64,000 nt of DNA from Chryseobacterium mulctrae (GTDB lineage Bacteria; Bacteroidota; Bacteroidia; Flavobacteriales; Weeksellaceae), in the NCBI RefSeq assembly GCF_006175945.1, contig NZ_VAJL01000001.1, positions 3,791,001 through 3,855,000 of the forward strand. The letters run 5' to 3'. Both the position numbers and the translations under genes were made by a program. The notes below the pieces were generated by a model. The model was given only the letters and a program-made list of their open reading frames with translations. It made no database searches and had not been told where the DNA came from. Of the stretch, positions 37,217 to 46,338 are shown in pieces (the stretch's first letter is position 1; every line of letters begins with the position of its first letter).

Positions 37217-38350
37217 TCAACTTTTTAAGTGTAGCTTACTCTCAATAAAATCTAATAAATATTCTGCTGAATTTCCTGAAGTATCGTATTGTATATGAAG
37301 ATAAAATACAATGAAAAATAATACAATTACTATCGACAATGGAATATTAAACTTTCCCTCAATACAAAATCTTTTTCCGTTGTTATCTGGTAAAGCAGAA
37401 ATAATTAAGATAGTGAGTAAGAACGAGTAAATATGGTTCCAGCGAAACCAATCTGCTCCTAAATAATAAAGCGGGCTAACCCATGCCATAGAAATTAGGA
37501 TGAATATTTTAAAAACATTTTTGTACTGAGGTAAATATTTTTTCACAAAAAAGAATGATAGAAAAGTCATACAAAATAACTCCAATGCAAATAAAATATA
37601 TGATTGATAGGCAAGGAGCATATTTTTTCTTTCTTCTAAGGCGTCATATGTGAAAATATTCCATTTGCTCAGTTCAATTCCACGGTTTTTTAATATTTCA
37701 ATGCTCTGTCCCTGATTAATTTCGTCACCGAAAAAGAACAAAAATGTAATTACGAGTGTTGATGCTAAAAAAAGACTTCCTAAATATTTTACATCTGGTT
37801 TTTTTGTTTTTAAGATGTAAGCAACCATTACAAATGGTAAGTAAAAATAAAAAAGCTCATGAAGGAATAAGCCTAAAATAAAACCAGCAAAAAGAAAATA
37901 TTTTTTAAATTGAGTAGATTTTCCATACATGAAGAATAAGACTAATGCTAATAAAACGATCTCTTTTCTTCCGGAATTGAAAACATTGACGGGTAAATAC
38001 AAAAGACAAAGTGGTGAACAAATTAATAGTAAAATATCCCAATTGATCTTTTTTGCTAAAATAAGTCGAATCAAAAAATAGAAAATAAGCCCAATAAAAA
38101 TTGCCTGAATGCAAAAAATCTGCATTTGTAACGAAATATGAAATTGGTCCTGAATAAAGAACAGAAAGCTTCCGGATAGGCCTCTTCTTTTAAATCCTCC
38201 GTCTTGATAATTAATCAGCCAGTCAGAAGCAGTCCAGCTAATTTGTGGAAGCTTAGATTTTATATACAGCTGTATTAGAACATAAGCCAAAACGCTTAGA
38301 AGAAAACCTAAATAGGCATAAAGTTTTATCTCTTTTGAAGCTTTTATCAT
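37217..38350 (-). CDS. Polytopic membrane protein of unknown function (EpsG- or GT-C-like)
   Basis: This 377-residue protein has about ten hydrophobic helices. Short conserved-looking loops include ISWTASDWLINYQDGGFKRRGL after helix 1, an NSGRKEI segment and HELFYFYLPF in the middle, and a periplasmic LGADWFRW. The layout is reminiscent of polysaccharide polymerase (EpsG/Wzy) or GT-C glycosyltransferases, which use acidic loop residues. No sugar genes lie nearby, so I do not assign a function. Confidence 0.65.
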   Translation of the reverse strand: MIKASKEIKLYAYLGFLLSVLAYVLIQLYIKSKLPQISWTASDWLINYQDGGFKRRGLSGSFLFFIQDQFHISLQMQIFCIQAIFIGLIFYFLIRLILAKKINWDILLLICSPLCLLYLPVNVFNSGRKEIVLLALVLFFMYGKSTQFKKYFLFAGFILGLFLHELFYFYLPFVMVAYILKTKKPDVKYLGSLFLASTLVITFLFFFGDEINQGQSIEILKNRGIELSKWNIFTYDALEERKNMLLAYQSYILFALELFCMTFLSFFFVKKYLPQYKNVFKIFILISMAWVSPLYYLGADWFRWNHIYSFLLTILIISALPDNNGKRFCIEGKFNIPLSIVIVLFFIVFYLHIQYDTSGNSAEYLLDFIESKLHLKS

Positions 38351-38476
38351 TCAGATAGAATTCAAGCTACAAAAAAAAGAAATATATTAGATAAAATCAT
38401 CTCATTATAAAGAAATTGTTATAGAAATCTGTAAATTCAATATTTATAATATTCCAAAGTAATAAGAATTCATCTC

Positions 38477-39229
38477 ATGAAAATCACAAAGCTTGTCATT
38501 CTCTTCAATTACCAGAAAATCCTTCTAGGAATTATTGTTTCTATTGTTCTTTTTGGATTGTCATTTTTTATTAAGTTGACTCTTGTTGTTTTGTTATTCA
38601 GAATTTTAGGTGTTCTTATTATTCTGAATATCATTGCTTCACTCGTTGCTTCTTATATTTTGTATGACAATTCAGATTTATATGAATTAAACAATTTAAA
38701 AGGAATTATAGATTGGAATAAAACTAAAAATGTTGTTTTAGTTCACGCCAGTTTTGATCCTTTATCGAAAAGTTTGGAAGAAAAATATCCTAATTTAAAT
38801 TTAACAGTTTGTGATATTTTTGGAAATCGTCACGAACAGGAAAAAGGAATTGAAACTTCAAAAAAGATATTTCCTCCCAATCCTAAAGAAATAAAAATAA
38901 AACCTCATCAATTGCTTTTTGAAGATTGTTCTCAAAATGTAATTCTTGCCATAACTGCACTTCACGAAATTTTGGATCACGACCAAAGAGTTTTATTCTT
39001 TAAAGAAGCTAAAAGAGTTTTAAAAGATGATGGTTTGATCGTTATTTCAGAGCAGTTCAGGGATTTTACCAACTTTGTTTTCTTCAATATCGGAGCCTTT
39101 CATTTTTTAAGCAAAAAGCAATGGCAAAAAGCAATTTCGGAAGCAGGTTTGGAGATTGCTGAGAATAAAAAAATTACACCGTTTGCGAATATGCTAATAG
39201 TAAGAAATAGGATATTGGGAGGTGTTTAA
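38477..39229 (+). CDS. Membrane-anchored class I SAM methyltransferase-like protein
   Basis: This 250-residue protein has two N-terminal membrane helices (about 12-32 and 35-62) and a methyltransferase-type 11 domain. The post-I and later motifs are clear (LTVCDIF acidic loop, ITALHEILDHDQRVLFFKEAKRVLKDDGLIVISEQF). Motif I, usually GxGxG, reads VVLVHASFDP, so the SAM loop is degenerate. It may bind SAM differently or be inactive. The substrate is unknown. A small lipoprotein gene follows closely. Confidence 0.72.
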   Translation: MKITKLVILFNYQKILLGIIVSIVLFGLSFFIKLTLVVLLFRILGVLIILNIIASLVASYILYDNSDLYELNNLKGIIDWNKTKNVVLVHASFDPLSKSLEEKYPNLNLTVCDIFGNRHEQEKGIETSKKIFPPNPKEIKIKPHQLLFEDCSQNVILAITALHEILDHDQRVLFFKEAKRVLKDDGLIVISEQFRDFTNFVFFNIGAFHFLSKKQWQKAISEAGLEIAENKKITPFANMLIVRNRILGGV

Positions 39230-39257
39230 TTTGTTAAATTATTTAAATTCAAAATCA

Positions 39258-39593
39258 ATGAAAATCAGATTTTTATATTTTTGTCTTATACTAATTATTA
39301 TAAGTTGCAAAGATGAAAGAAAAGAAGTTTTGCTAGCAGACAGAGAAGCTCCTTTAGGTTTGATATATTTGAAAATATATGATGATAAAAGTTTTGAATT
39401 TATTTCTAAAGGAATGATAAGAGATAAAGATGTCTACACGGGAAATTATGCATTAAAGAATGATACTCTTTACTTTAAATATAACGATTCCATTCCAAAA
39501 GCAGGCTCAAAAGCTATCATTCAGAATGGTTATGTGAGTTATATTAATGGAACTTATCCTGAAAATGTTCAGATTAAACTTAATAAATTATAG
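39258..39593 (+). CDS. Small lipoprotein of unknown function
   Basis: This 111-residue protein has a lipoprotein signal with a lipobox-like LIIISC (Cys17), followed by KDERKE. The mature domain is a small beta-rich unit (SFEFISKG, TGNYALKNDTLYFKYND), similar in feel to copper-resistance NlpE-N or lipocalin-like domains, but no motif is diagnostic. A GTG at 39222 could extend it into the preceding methyltransferase, but ATG 39258 fits the signal peptide. Confidence 0.7.
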   Translation: MKIRFLYFCLILIIISCKDERKEVLLADREAPLGLIYLKIYDDKSFEFISKGMIRDKDVYTGNYALKNDTLYFKYNDSIPKAGSKAIIQNGYVSYINGTYPENVQIKLNKL

Positions 39594-39598
39594 GAATA

Positions 39599-39988
39599 TT
39601 AAACAACCACCTTTTTCTTTTCCTTTTTTTCTAAAAGAGTCTTGCAATCCTTAGCTTTCTCAGGATCATAAACATGATATTTTGTTTCCCATTCTTCCAA
39701 TTGGTATAAGATAGGTAAAAGCGCCAATCCTTTTTCTGTCAACGAATATTCTACTCTTGGTGGAAGTTCTTTAAACTCTTCACGAATGATTAATCCGTCA
39801 GTTTGCATTTCTTTTAATTGATCGGTCAGAACTTTTCTTGAAATAACATTAATGCGTACAGCAAGTTCTCCAAAACGTAGTTTTCGGTCTTTAATAACCA
39901 ATACGATTATCGGTTTCCATTTGCTTCCCAATGCAGACATTGCTTTGCCTAAAGGGCAGCTGTATTGCATCAATTCGTTTTGTTTCAT
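39599..39988 (-). CDS. HxlR family transcriptional regulator
   Basis: This 129-residue winged-helix regulator has the HxlR landmarks: an N-terminal CPLGKAMSALGSKWK containing the conserved redox-type cysteine, LRFGELAVRI, SRKVLTDQLKEMQTDGLI and the wing PPRVEYSLTEKG. Such proteins often sense electrophiles or oxidants through the cysteine and control an adjacent divergent reductase. That matches the old-yellow-enzyme gene across the shared region. ATG 39988 is chosen over an upstream in-frame TTG. Confidence 0.9.
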   Translation of the reverse strand: MKQNELMQYSCPLGKAMSALGSKWKPIIVLVIKDRKLRFGELAVRINVISRKVLTDQLKEMQTDGLIIREEFKELPPRVEYSLTEKGLALLPILYQLEEWETKYHVYDPEKAKDCKTLLEKKEKKKVVV

Positions 39989-40140
39989 AGCAGAATACAA
40001 TTAATTAAATCAGTAAAACTTAAGATATATAAAAATAAAAATCTCTGATTTTTAAAATAACTTAAATGTTCTTATTTACATACATCTATTAGACTTAAAG
40101 TAGTAATCTTTTGTGACTTTTATGGTTTAGAAAATTAAAC

Positions 40141-40248
40141 GTTACTTTCAAGTTACTAATGTAAGTTACCGCAAAGTTACCACAAAGTTACCACTATTTT
40201 TTCATTGAAAGATACAAAAACAAACTATTATTAGTTACTTTGTGTAAC
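40141..40248. promoter_or_regulatory. Candidate HxlR operator array (GTTAC repeats)
   Basis: Five direct GTTAC words start at 40141, 40152, 40165, 40176 and 40187, at 11-13 bp intervals, so they lie on one face of the helix. A sixth GTTAC at 40234 forms an inverted repeat with GTAAC at 40244-40248 (spacer TTTGT), close to the start of the reductase gene. The array is in the region shared by the regulator and reductase genes. Confidence 0.6.
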
Positions 40249-40271
40249 AATTACAAACAAATACTTTAAAA

Positions 40272-41333
40272 ATGAGTACAGAATCATTGTTTAAACCTTT
40301 TCAATACAAAAATTTAGAACTAAAAAATAGAATAGTAATGGCTCCGATGACGAGAGCGCAATCTGATAACGGAGTTCCCACTCAGCAAATTGCAGATTAT
40401 TATGCAAGAAGAGCAGCTTCGGAAGTTGGATTGATTCTTTCTGAAGGAACGGTGATCAACAGACCCGGATCTAAAAATCTACAAAATATCCCAGATTTTT
40501 ATGGAACTGAAGCATTAAACGGCTGGAAAAACGTGATCGATGCAGTTCATCAAAATGGAGGAAAAATGGGACCACAGATTTGGCATGTTGGTGATACCAG
40601 AATGGCAGAAGATTATCCTTTAGTGGATATGGAAAAAGCTTCTACAATGACTTTGGAAGACCTTCAGAATACGATTACTCAGTTTGCGGCTTCGGCAAAA
40701 TCGGCAAAAGATTTAGGATTTGATGTTTTGGAAATTCACGGCGCTCATGGTTATTTAATTGACCAGTTTTTCTGGGAAGTAACCAATACCAGAACTGACG
40801 AATACGGAGGAAAAACATTAAAAGAAAGAAGCAAATTTGCGGTGGATGTTGTAAAAGCAATGCGAGCTGCAGTAGGAGAGGATTTCACAATTATTATCCG
40901 TCTTTCTCAATGGAAGCAGCAGGATTATAAAAGCAGATTAGCTTTAGATCCTAATGAAATGGAAGATTGGTTGTTGCCATTAAAAGAAGCCGGAGTAGAT
41001 ATTTTCCACTGTTCACAAAGACGTTTTTGGGAACCTGAATTTGAAGGTTCAGATTTGAATTTCGCAGGTTGGGCAAAAAAACTGACTGGTCAACCGACAA
41101 TTACCGTAGGTTCTGTAGGATTAAATGGTGATTTTATGGCAGCTTTTGCAGGAGAAGGTTCAGAAAAAGCAGACCTTAAAGAATTGGTAAGAAGACTTGA
41201 CCGTGAAGATTTTGATTTGGTTGCGGTAGGACGTGCTTTGTTGAGCGACTACCAATGGGCAAAGAAAATTAAAGATGGCAGAGTAGAAGAACTTACAGAT
41301 TTTGCTGGGTCTAGTTTAGGAGTGCTTTATTAA
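40272..41333 (+). CDS. Old-yellow-enzyme family NADH:flavin oxidoreductase
   Basis: This 353-residue FMN-dependent TIM-barrel ene-reductase reduces activated C=C bonds of electrophiles such as enones. The signature runs from KNRIVMAPMTRAQSDNG to the substrate-binding HGAHGYLIDQFFW (H156, H159, Y161), with EYGG and a terminal VGRALLSDYQW phosphate-binding end. It is divergent to the HxlR gene, a common pairing for electrophile detoxification. The region upstream holds the GTTAC operator array. Confidence 0.92.
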   Translation: MSTESLFKPFQYKNLELKNRIVMAPMTRAQSDNGVPTQQIADYYARRAASEVGLILSEGTVINRPGSKNLQNIPDFYGTEALNGWKNVIDAVHQNGGKMGPQIWHVGDTRMAEDYPLVDMEKASTMTLEDLQNTITQFAASAKSAKDLGFDVLEIHGAHGYLIDQFFWEVTNTRTDEYGGKTLKERSKFAVDVVKAMRAAVGEDFTIIIRLSQWKQQDYKSRLALDPNEMEDWLLPLKEAGVDIFHCSQRRFWEPEFEGSDLNFAGWAKKLTGQPTITVGSVGLNGDFMAAFAGEGSEKADLKELVRRLDREDFDLVAVGRALLSDYQWAKKIKDGRVEELTDFAGSSLGVLY

Positions 41334-41474
41334 AAAACTTACAGTGAATTGCAGGTTTGCTTCGTGGTCAATTTATTATTTAAACTTTTTTCTACGATTA
41401 CCTGAGAAGTAAAATGAGCAGTTCACTTTTATTTTATACATAATTTTACCTATAATTTTTTTAATTTTTAGAGG

Positions 41475-41508
41475 AACCGTTTTCAATTTTTTTGAAAGCG
41501 GTTTTTTT
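41475..41508 (+). terminator. Rho-independent terminator
   Basis: An 11-bp stem (AACCGTTTTCA / TGAAAGCGGTT, one wobble) with T7 follows the OYE gene. Confidence 0.8.
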
Positions 41509-41584
41509 ATTTTAACGCAAAGTTCACAAAGATTTTTTAATGATTGAAAAATACCTTTGAGTTCATAGCATTTAAAAACAAGAC

Positions 41585-41613
41585 TAAAAAACCGCCTGAA
41601 AAAATTCAGACGG
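41585..41613 (-). terminator. Rho-independent terminator
   Basis: A 9-bp stem (CCGTCTGAA / TTCAGGCGG on the minus strand, loop TTTT) followed by T6 ends the C1 peptidase gene. Confidence 0.8.
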
Positions 41614-41668
41614 CCTATTAACAAGTTTAAATATCTAAAATTGTCACCTAGTAGACAATAATGATTTC

Positions 41669-42871
41669 TTACAAACCAATGCTTTTGCTTGGCTTCAATT
41701 GCTTTCTGATGTTCTTAGGAATTGCATTTTTGTGAACCAAAATTGCAGTTGATTTATATTCAACGTAAGGTCTAGTCACATATAAATATCCATCAAAATC
41801 ATTGGTTACACCCCAAGAATTTTTCACCATATAATATTCTTTACCCGACTGATCTTTTGCCAAACCTACGATGTGCATTCCGTGATCATCGGTTGTAGAA
41901 AGATTGTTTAAAGCTTTCTGACGCATATCTTCAGTAATAGTTTTATCTTTTTTAGGCTGAGTGAATAAATCTTTTTTTACTTCCGGAGTAATTTGATCAA
42001 GATCTACATCAGGAACGTATGCAACTCCATTTTTGTATGAAAAATAAGGCTCAGAAACGTCTGTTGCCCAACCTACAGAATATCCTTTGTTAACAGCATT
42101 GTCGATAATTGCAGTCAGTTCATTCATCGGAATATTCCAGTCAGAATCATGGCTCCAGTTATCAGGGATCGGAACTACAAATTTCTGGTAATAAGGATAA
42201 TCTTTGTATGAAGACAACTCAACATAATCTTCAGGATTAATTCCTACCACTTCTTTAGCAAAAGTTTTTGGAGTATAATTTTTCCCTTCGTAGGTAAAGT
42301 TTGTTGGTACTTTTCCCAAATATTCATCTAAAATAGCATCCACAGAAGCCATCCAGTTATCTGAAAGTTTCCCTTTTGAAGAAGCTTCAACTAAGCTGTC
42401 TAAAACCGGTTTTAGTTTGCCCTGCATTTCTTTAAAATTATTTAAAGATTGGCCGGCTTTTAAACCTGTATAAACATCTTGTGGAACCGCTCCGTATTTT
42501 TTGTACATGTTAACAACATCGTGAAGCTCACCTCCATCTCCCCAACTGATCGCTCCGCCATTTAACACGTATAATTTTGCTTTATCGTGATAAGAATTTC
42601 TTGCGGTAAAGATTTCAGCCAAATCAACTGGCTTTTTGCCCATCCTCTGCATTTCAGACTCCAGGAAAGAATTTCCTGAATAGCTCCAACAAGTTCCTGA
42701 TGAACCCTGGTTTTTTACCGAAGTTGCACCTACATCTTTCAACGTAGTAAATTGGAAATTGGCATTTTGAGACTGATTGTTTTTCAACTTGTTGATCAGG
42801 TCATCCTGAGCAAACATCATACTTCCTGCGCATAAAACAAAAAGTAGTGACGCAAATCTTTTGTTTTTCAT
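41669..42871 (-). CDS. Secreted C1 papain-like peptidase (bleomycin hydrolase/PepC type)
   Basis: This 400-residue exported cysteine peptidase has a signal peptide ending MFAQD. The active-site motif is VKNQGSSGTCWSYS, with oxyanion Gln55 and nucleophile Cys61, followed by the His block DDHGMHIVGLAKD and the Asn block MVKNSWG. Order and insert size resemble PepC/bleomycin hydrolase aminopeptidases, but these are normally cytoplasmic; here the Sec signal points to the periplasm. Substrates are probably peptides. Confidence 0.9.
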   Translation of the reverse strand: MKNKRFASLLFVLCAGSMMFAQDDLINKLKNNQSQNANFQFTTLKDVGATSVKNQGSSGTCWSYSGNSFLESEMQRMGKKPVDLAEIFTARNSYHDKAKLYVLNGGAISWGDGGELHDVVNMYKKYGAVPQDVYTGLKAGQSLNNFKEMQGKLKPVLDSLVEASSKGKLSDNWMASVDAILDEYLGKVPTNFTYEGKNYTPKTFAKEVVGINPEDYVELSSYKDYPYYQKFVVPIPDNWSHDSDWNIPMNELTAIIDNAVNKGYSVGWATDVSEPYFSYKNGVAYVPDVDLDQITPEVKKDLFTQPKKDKTITEDMRQKALNNLSTTDDHGMHIVGLAKDQSGKEYYMVKNSWGVTNDFDGYLYVTRPYVEYKSTAILVHKNAIPKNIRKQLKPSKSIGL

Positions 42872-43243
42872 AAGTAACGAATCTATTTGTTTTTAAAGGT
42901 GATTTTGAAATTGTTTTCGACTAAAATTTATCGTCTTAATCAAATGCAATTTTATCAGCTTTAAATTGATATTCTAATAGTCTGCAATGTTAAGGATATG
43001 TTACAAGATTTTATGTTAAAAAAGGGTTAAAATTGAGTGAGAGAGTTTTAAGGAATTAGAGCAGGTGGATTTTTAGATACATTTTGCTCGTCCTACTTAA
43101 ATTAAGTTTGTAAATATTTAATGATTCAGCCTTTCAACTATCAACTTAAAACTATCAACAACTTTCCTTATTTTTAAAAAAAGTTTACAATGTTTCCAAC
43201 CTGCCCGAAGTTTCCTGCATCTATAAGAGTATAAAGCCTGACT
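42872..43243. other. AT-rich intergenic region upstream of the ECF sigma gene
   Basis: About 370 bp with no gene. A TAAGTTTG octamer (43103-43110), with TTTTG 16 bp upstream, is a possible promoter for the sigma factor or for the divergent peptidase. A GC-richer stretch of CCAACCTGCCCGAAGTTTCC lies 26 bp before the sigma ATG. I see no repeat family member here. Confidence 0.4.
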
Positions 43244-43762
43244 ATGGAAAAAGAATTACTGATAGAATGCCAAAAAAACGACCGCAACGCTCAGCGGAAA
43301 GTTTACGAAAAAATGGCGGGCAAACTGTACACAGTCTGCAAACGCTATCTGAAAAACGATGAAGATATACAAGAAGTATTGGCTGATACTTTTTACAAAA
43401 TTTTCACAAAGCTGAATCAATTGGAAAACCATGATATTTTCGAAGCTTGGGCTAAGAAAATTGCAGTGAATGAATGTTTACAGAAACTGAGAAGTATGAA
43501 AGCTTTGAATGTTTCGTTAGAAGAAGATTTTGTAGAATCAACAGGCTCTCCAACCGACAGTATTTCGTTTGAGAAAGATATTCTCAAACTCTTGAATTTC
43601 CTTCCAGAAGGTTGTAGGGCGATTTTCAATCTTTTTGCAATTGAAGGCTATCCACACAAAGAGATTGCAACCATGCTTTCAATTAGCGAAGGAACATCAA
43701 AATCTCAGTTGAATTTTGCAAGAAAAAAATTGCAGGAACTTTTGGTAAATCACAACATTTAA
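43244..43762 (+). CDS. ECF RNA polymerase sigma factor
   Basis: This 172-residue sigma-70 family ECF factor has region 2 (RNAQRKVYEKMAGKLYTVCKRYLKNDEDIQEVLADTFYKIF) and region 4 (LPEGCRAIFNLFAIEGYPHKEIATMLSISEGTSKSQLNFARKKL), with the DNA-recognition helix near the end. It is followed after 10 bp by a protein whose N-terminal segment looks like a cognate anti-sigma domain, so transcription is probably held off until that protein receives a signal. The GC-poor leader gives no clear autoregulatory site. Confidence 0.9.
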   Translation: MEKELLIECQKNDRNAQRKVYEKMAGKLYTVCKRYLKNDEDIQEVLADTFYKIFTKLNQLENHDIFEAWAKKIAVNECLQKLRSMKALNVSLEEDFVESTGSPTDSISFEKDILKLLNFLPEGCRAIFNLFAIEGYPHKEIATMLSISEGTSKSQLNFARKKLQELLVNHNI

Positions 43763-43772
43763 ACTTTACACA

Positions 43773-46280
43773 ATGGAAAATAATCACGATATAGATAAAA
43801 AATTCAATGAGGCTTCTCAATCTTTGGAAGAACCTACAACTTTTCCGGGTTTTGATAAAGTTTGGTCTCAAGTTGAAGAAAAATTAGATAAAAAAGAAGA
43901 TAAGAAGAAAATTATCCCAATTTGGTTTCCTTATGGAATTGCTGCAAGTTTAATCATTGGTTTGGGTGCATTTTATTTCATTAATAAAAATGATGTTTCT
44001 GAAATTAATAAACCTGCAATTGCTCAAAATACGGTTTCACCTAAAGTAAATTCTAATGTTCAGGCGATTGATAGTATGGTAAAATCTAATATTGAAAAGG
44101 AAATTCATTCTCAAAAAGAAATTCAGAAACCTGAAGTTTTGGTATATGAATCATTTGTTCCCGAACCTAAAATTTCTCCGATTTACCATAATGAAATACC
44201 GTCACAAAGTTCAAATTTAACAAAAGATAATGAACCGGATCACGATGTAATTTTGGATCATAATGACAAAGAAACTAATATTGAAGAAGTTGTAGTGACC
44301 GGTTATAGAGCTGTGAAAAAACAATCTTATACTTCAAGTGCTACTTCAATAACATCTAAAGAAATTGTAAACAATCAAAAATCCGGTTCGCAAGGTTATG
44401 TAAATTCATCATCAATAATTGCGATGGGAAATAATAATAGTATTCAATATCAAAATTCTGCACCAAATTATAATATCAGAAATGAGTTTAAACAGAATAA
44501 TAATATTTCACAAACTTTAATCGGAAAAGTTTCTGGTTTACAAATAGCACCAAATCACGGAATTTCTGGTTCTTCTAATCCAATTATAATCAGAGGTATG
44601 AGTTCTTTAAAGGGAAGCTCAAATCCTTTATATGTTATCAACGGAAAAATTTCAGACAATAAAGCTTTTAGTAATTTAAATCCGAACACTATTGAAAGTG
44701 TTTCTGTTTTAAAAGACGCAGCTGCTACATCAATGTATGGAAGTAAGGCATCAAATGGAGTTGTTGTTATTAAAACTAAAAAACTCTCTCGTAAAGAAAG
44801 AATAGCTTTTGAAAAACTGCAGAAAGTTCAGGATAGCATCAATGCATCAAAACAAATTCAGAAGCAAAACAATGAAGAATATGATGCTTTTGTAGAAAAT
44901 CCTTTTGAGTTAACGAAAAATCAGTCAGTTTCTACTTTTTCGATTGATGTAGATAAAGCGGCTTATTCCAACATCCGAAGAATGATTAACAATGGAGAAT
45001 ATGTAAATAAAAATGCGGTGAGAATTGAGGAAATGATCAATTATTTTAAATATGATTATCCACAACCTAAAAATAATGAGCCGTTCTCTATTAATACAGA
45101 ATACAACGATTCGCCTTGGAATAGTAAACATAAGTTATTGAAAATCGGTTTGCAGGGAAAAGAAATTCCAACAGATAAACTTCCCAATTCAAATTTTGTT
45201 TTTCTGATTGATGTTTCAGGCTCAATGAATGAACTGAATAAATTACCGTTGCTAAAATCTTCTTTCAAAGTTCTTTTGGATCAGTTAAGACCAACCGATA
45301 AAGTAGGAATTGTAGTTTACGCCGGAAGTGCAGGAATGGTTTTGCCACCAACTTCAGCTAAAGAAAAAGGAAAAATAATTGAAGCTTTAGATAAACTTCA
45401 GGCAGGCGGAAGTACAGCAGGCGGACATGGAATTGAATTAGCCTATAAATTGGCTCAGGAAAACTTTATCAAAAATGGAAATAACCGTGTGATAATCGCT
45501 ACAGATGGAGATTTTAATGTGGGAACATCTTCTACGGGCGATCTTCAGACTTTAATTGAAGATAAAAGAAAATCGGGCGTGTTTCTTACCTGTCTAGGTT
45601 TCGGAATGGGAAATTTCAAAGACAACAGAATGGAAACTTTAGCGAATAAAGGAAACGGGAATTATGCTTACATCGATAATCTTCAGGAAGCTAATAAATT
45701 TTTAGGAAAAGAGTTTACCGGAAATATGTATGCGATTGCTAAAGATGTAAAAATTCAGATTGAATTTAATCCGAAATACGTAAAATCATATCGCCTAGTT
45801 GGTTACGAAAACCGAAAATTGAAGAATGAAGATTTTGCCAACGATAAAATTGATGCCGGAGAATTGGGAAGCGGACATACCGTTACCGCTTTATACGAAG
45901 TCATTCCGACCGATGTGAATTCTGAATTTTTGCCAAAAGAAAATGATTTAAAATATAGTAGAAACACAAATGATGAAAATTTTAATGATGAATTGGCAAC
46001 GGTAAAATTTAGATATAAAAAACCGGATGGCGATATAAGTTCTGAAATTATTCAGGTTGTCAAAAACACAAATCAATCTTTTTCATCTTCAAGCAATGAC
46101 TTTAAATTTGCTTCATCTGTGGCTTGGTTTGGTTTGGTTTTAAGAAATTCTGCTTTAATTAAAAATAAAGATTTAAAAGAAATAGAAAACTTGGCCAAAA
46201 AGGGAAGAGGAAAAGATGATGAAGGTTACAGAGGAGAGTTTGTGAGATTGGTGGAAACATACAGGTCGACACAAAAATAA
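43773..46280 (+). CDS. Anti-sigma-like / TonB plug / YfbK-type vWA fusion protein
   Basis: This 835-residue fusion has four parts. Residues 1-50 are a cytoplasmic anti-sigma-like segment (FDKVWSQVEEKLDKKEDKKK). Residues 55-73 are one membrane helix. Residues 171-337 are a SusC-type TonB plug: EEVVVTGYR, GKVSGLQI, RGMSS with RG at 274-275, PLYVINGK, ESVSVLKDAAATSMYGSKASNGVVVIKTKK. After residue 385 comes a YfbK-type module: VWF N-terminal domain, vWA with metal site DVSGS (D480, S482, S484) and a C-terminal DUF3520-like region. It starts 10 bp after the ECF sigma gene. I infer that it senses something in the periplasm and releases the sigma factor. Confidence 0.82.
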   Translation: MENNHDIDKKFNEASQSLEEPTTFPGFDKVWSQVEEKLDKKEDKKKIIPIWFPYGIAASLIIGLGAFYFINKNDVSEINKPAIAQNTVSPKVNSNVQAIDSMVKSNIEKEIHSQKEIQKPEVLVYESFVPEPKISPIYHNEIPSQSSNLTKDNEPDHDVILDHNDKETNIEEVVVTGYRAVKKQSYTSSATSITSKEIVNNQKSGSQGYVNSSSIIAMGNNNSIQYQNSAPNYNIRNEFKQNNNISQTLIGKVSGLQIAPNHGISGSSNPIIIRGMSSLKGSSNPLYVINGKISDNKAFSNLNPNTIESVSVLKDAAATSMYGSKASNGVVVIKTKKLSRKERIAFEKLQKVQDSINASKQIQKQNNEEYDAFVENPFELTKNQSVSTFSIDVDKAAYSNIRRMINNGEYVNKNAVRIEEMINYFKYDYPQPKNNEPFSINTEYNDSPWNSKHKLLKIGLQGKEIPTDKLPNSNFVFLIDVSGSMNELNKLPLLKSSFKVLLDQLRPTDKVGIVVYAGSAGMVLPPTSAKEKGKIIEALDKLQAGGSTAGGHGIELAYKLAQENFIKNGNNRVIIATDGDFNVGTSSTGDLQTLIEDKRKSGVFLTCLGFGMGNFKDNRMETLANKGNGNYAYIDNLQEANKFLGKEFTGNMYAIAKDVKIQIEFNPKYVKSYRLVGYENRKLKNEDFANDKIDAGELGSGHTVTALYEVIPTDVNSEFLPKENDLKYSRNTNDENFNDELATVKFRYKKPDGDISSEIIQVVKNTNQSFSSSSNDFKFASSVAWFGLVLRNSALIKNKDLKEIENLAKKGRGKDDEGYRGEFVRLVETYRSTQK

Positions 46281-46286
46281 CATTTC

Positions 46287-46320
46287 AAAAAAAGAAATTT
46301 CTTCGGAGATTTCTTTTTTT
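46287..46320 (+). terminator. Rho-independent terminator after the vWA fusion gene
   Basis: A 12-bp stem (AAAAAAAGAAAT / ATTTCTTTTTTT) with a 10-nt loop. It sits just before the left end of the IS element. Confidence 0.8.
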
Positions 46321-46338
46321 TCTCTATTTTTAGAAATG

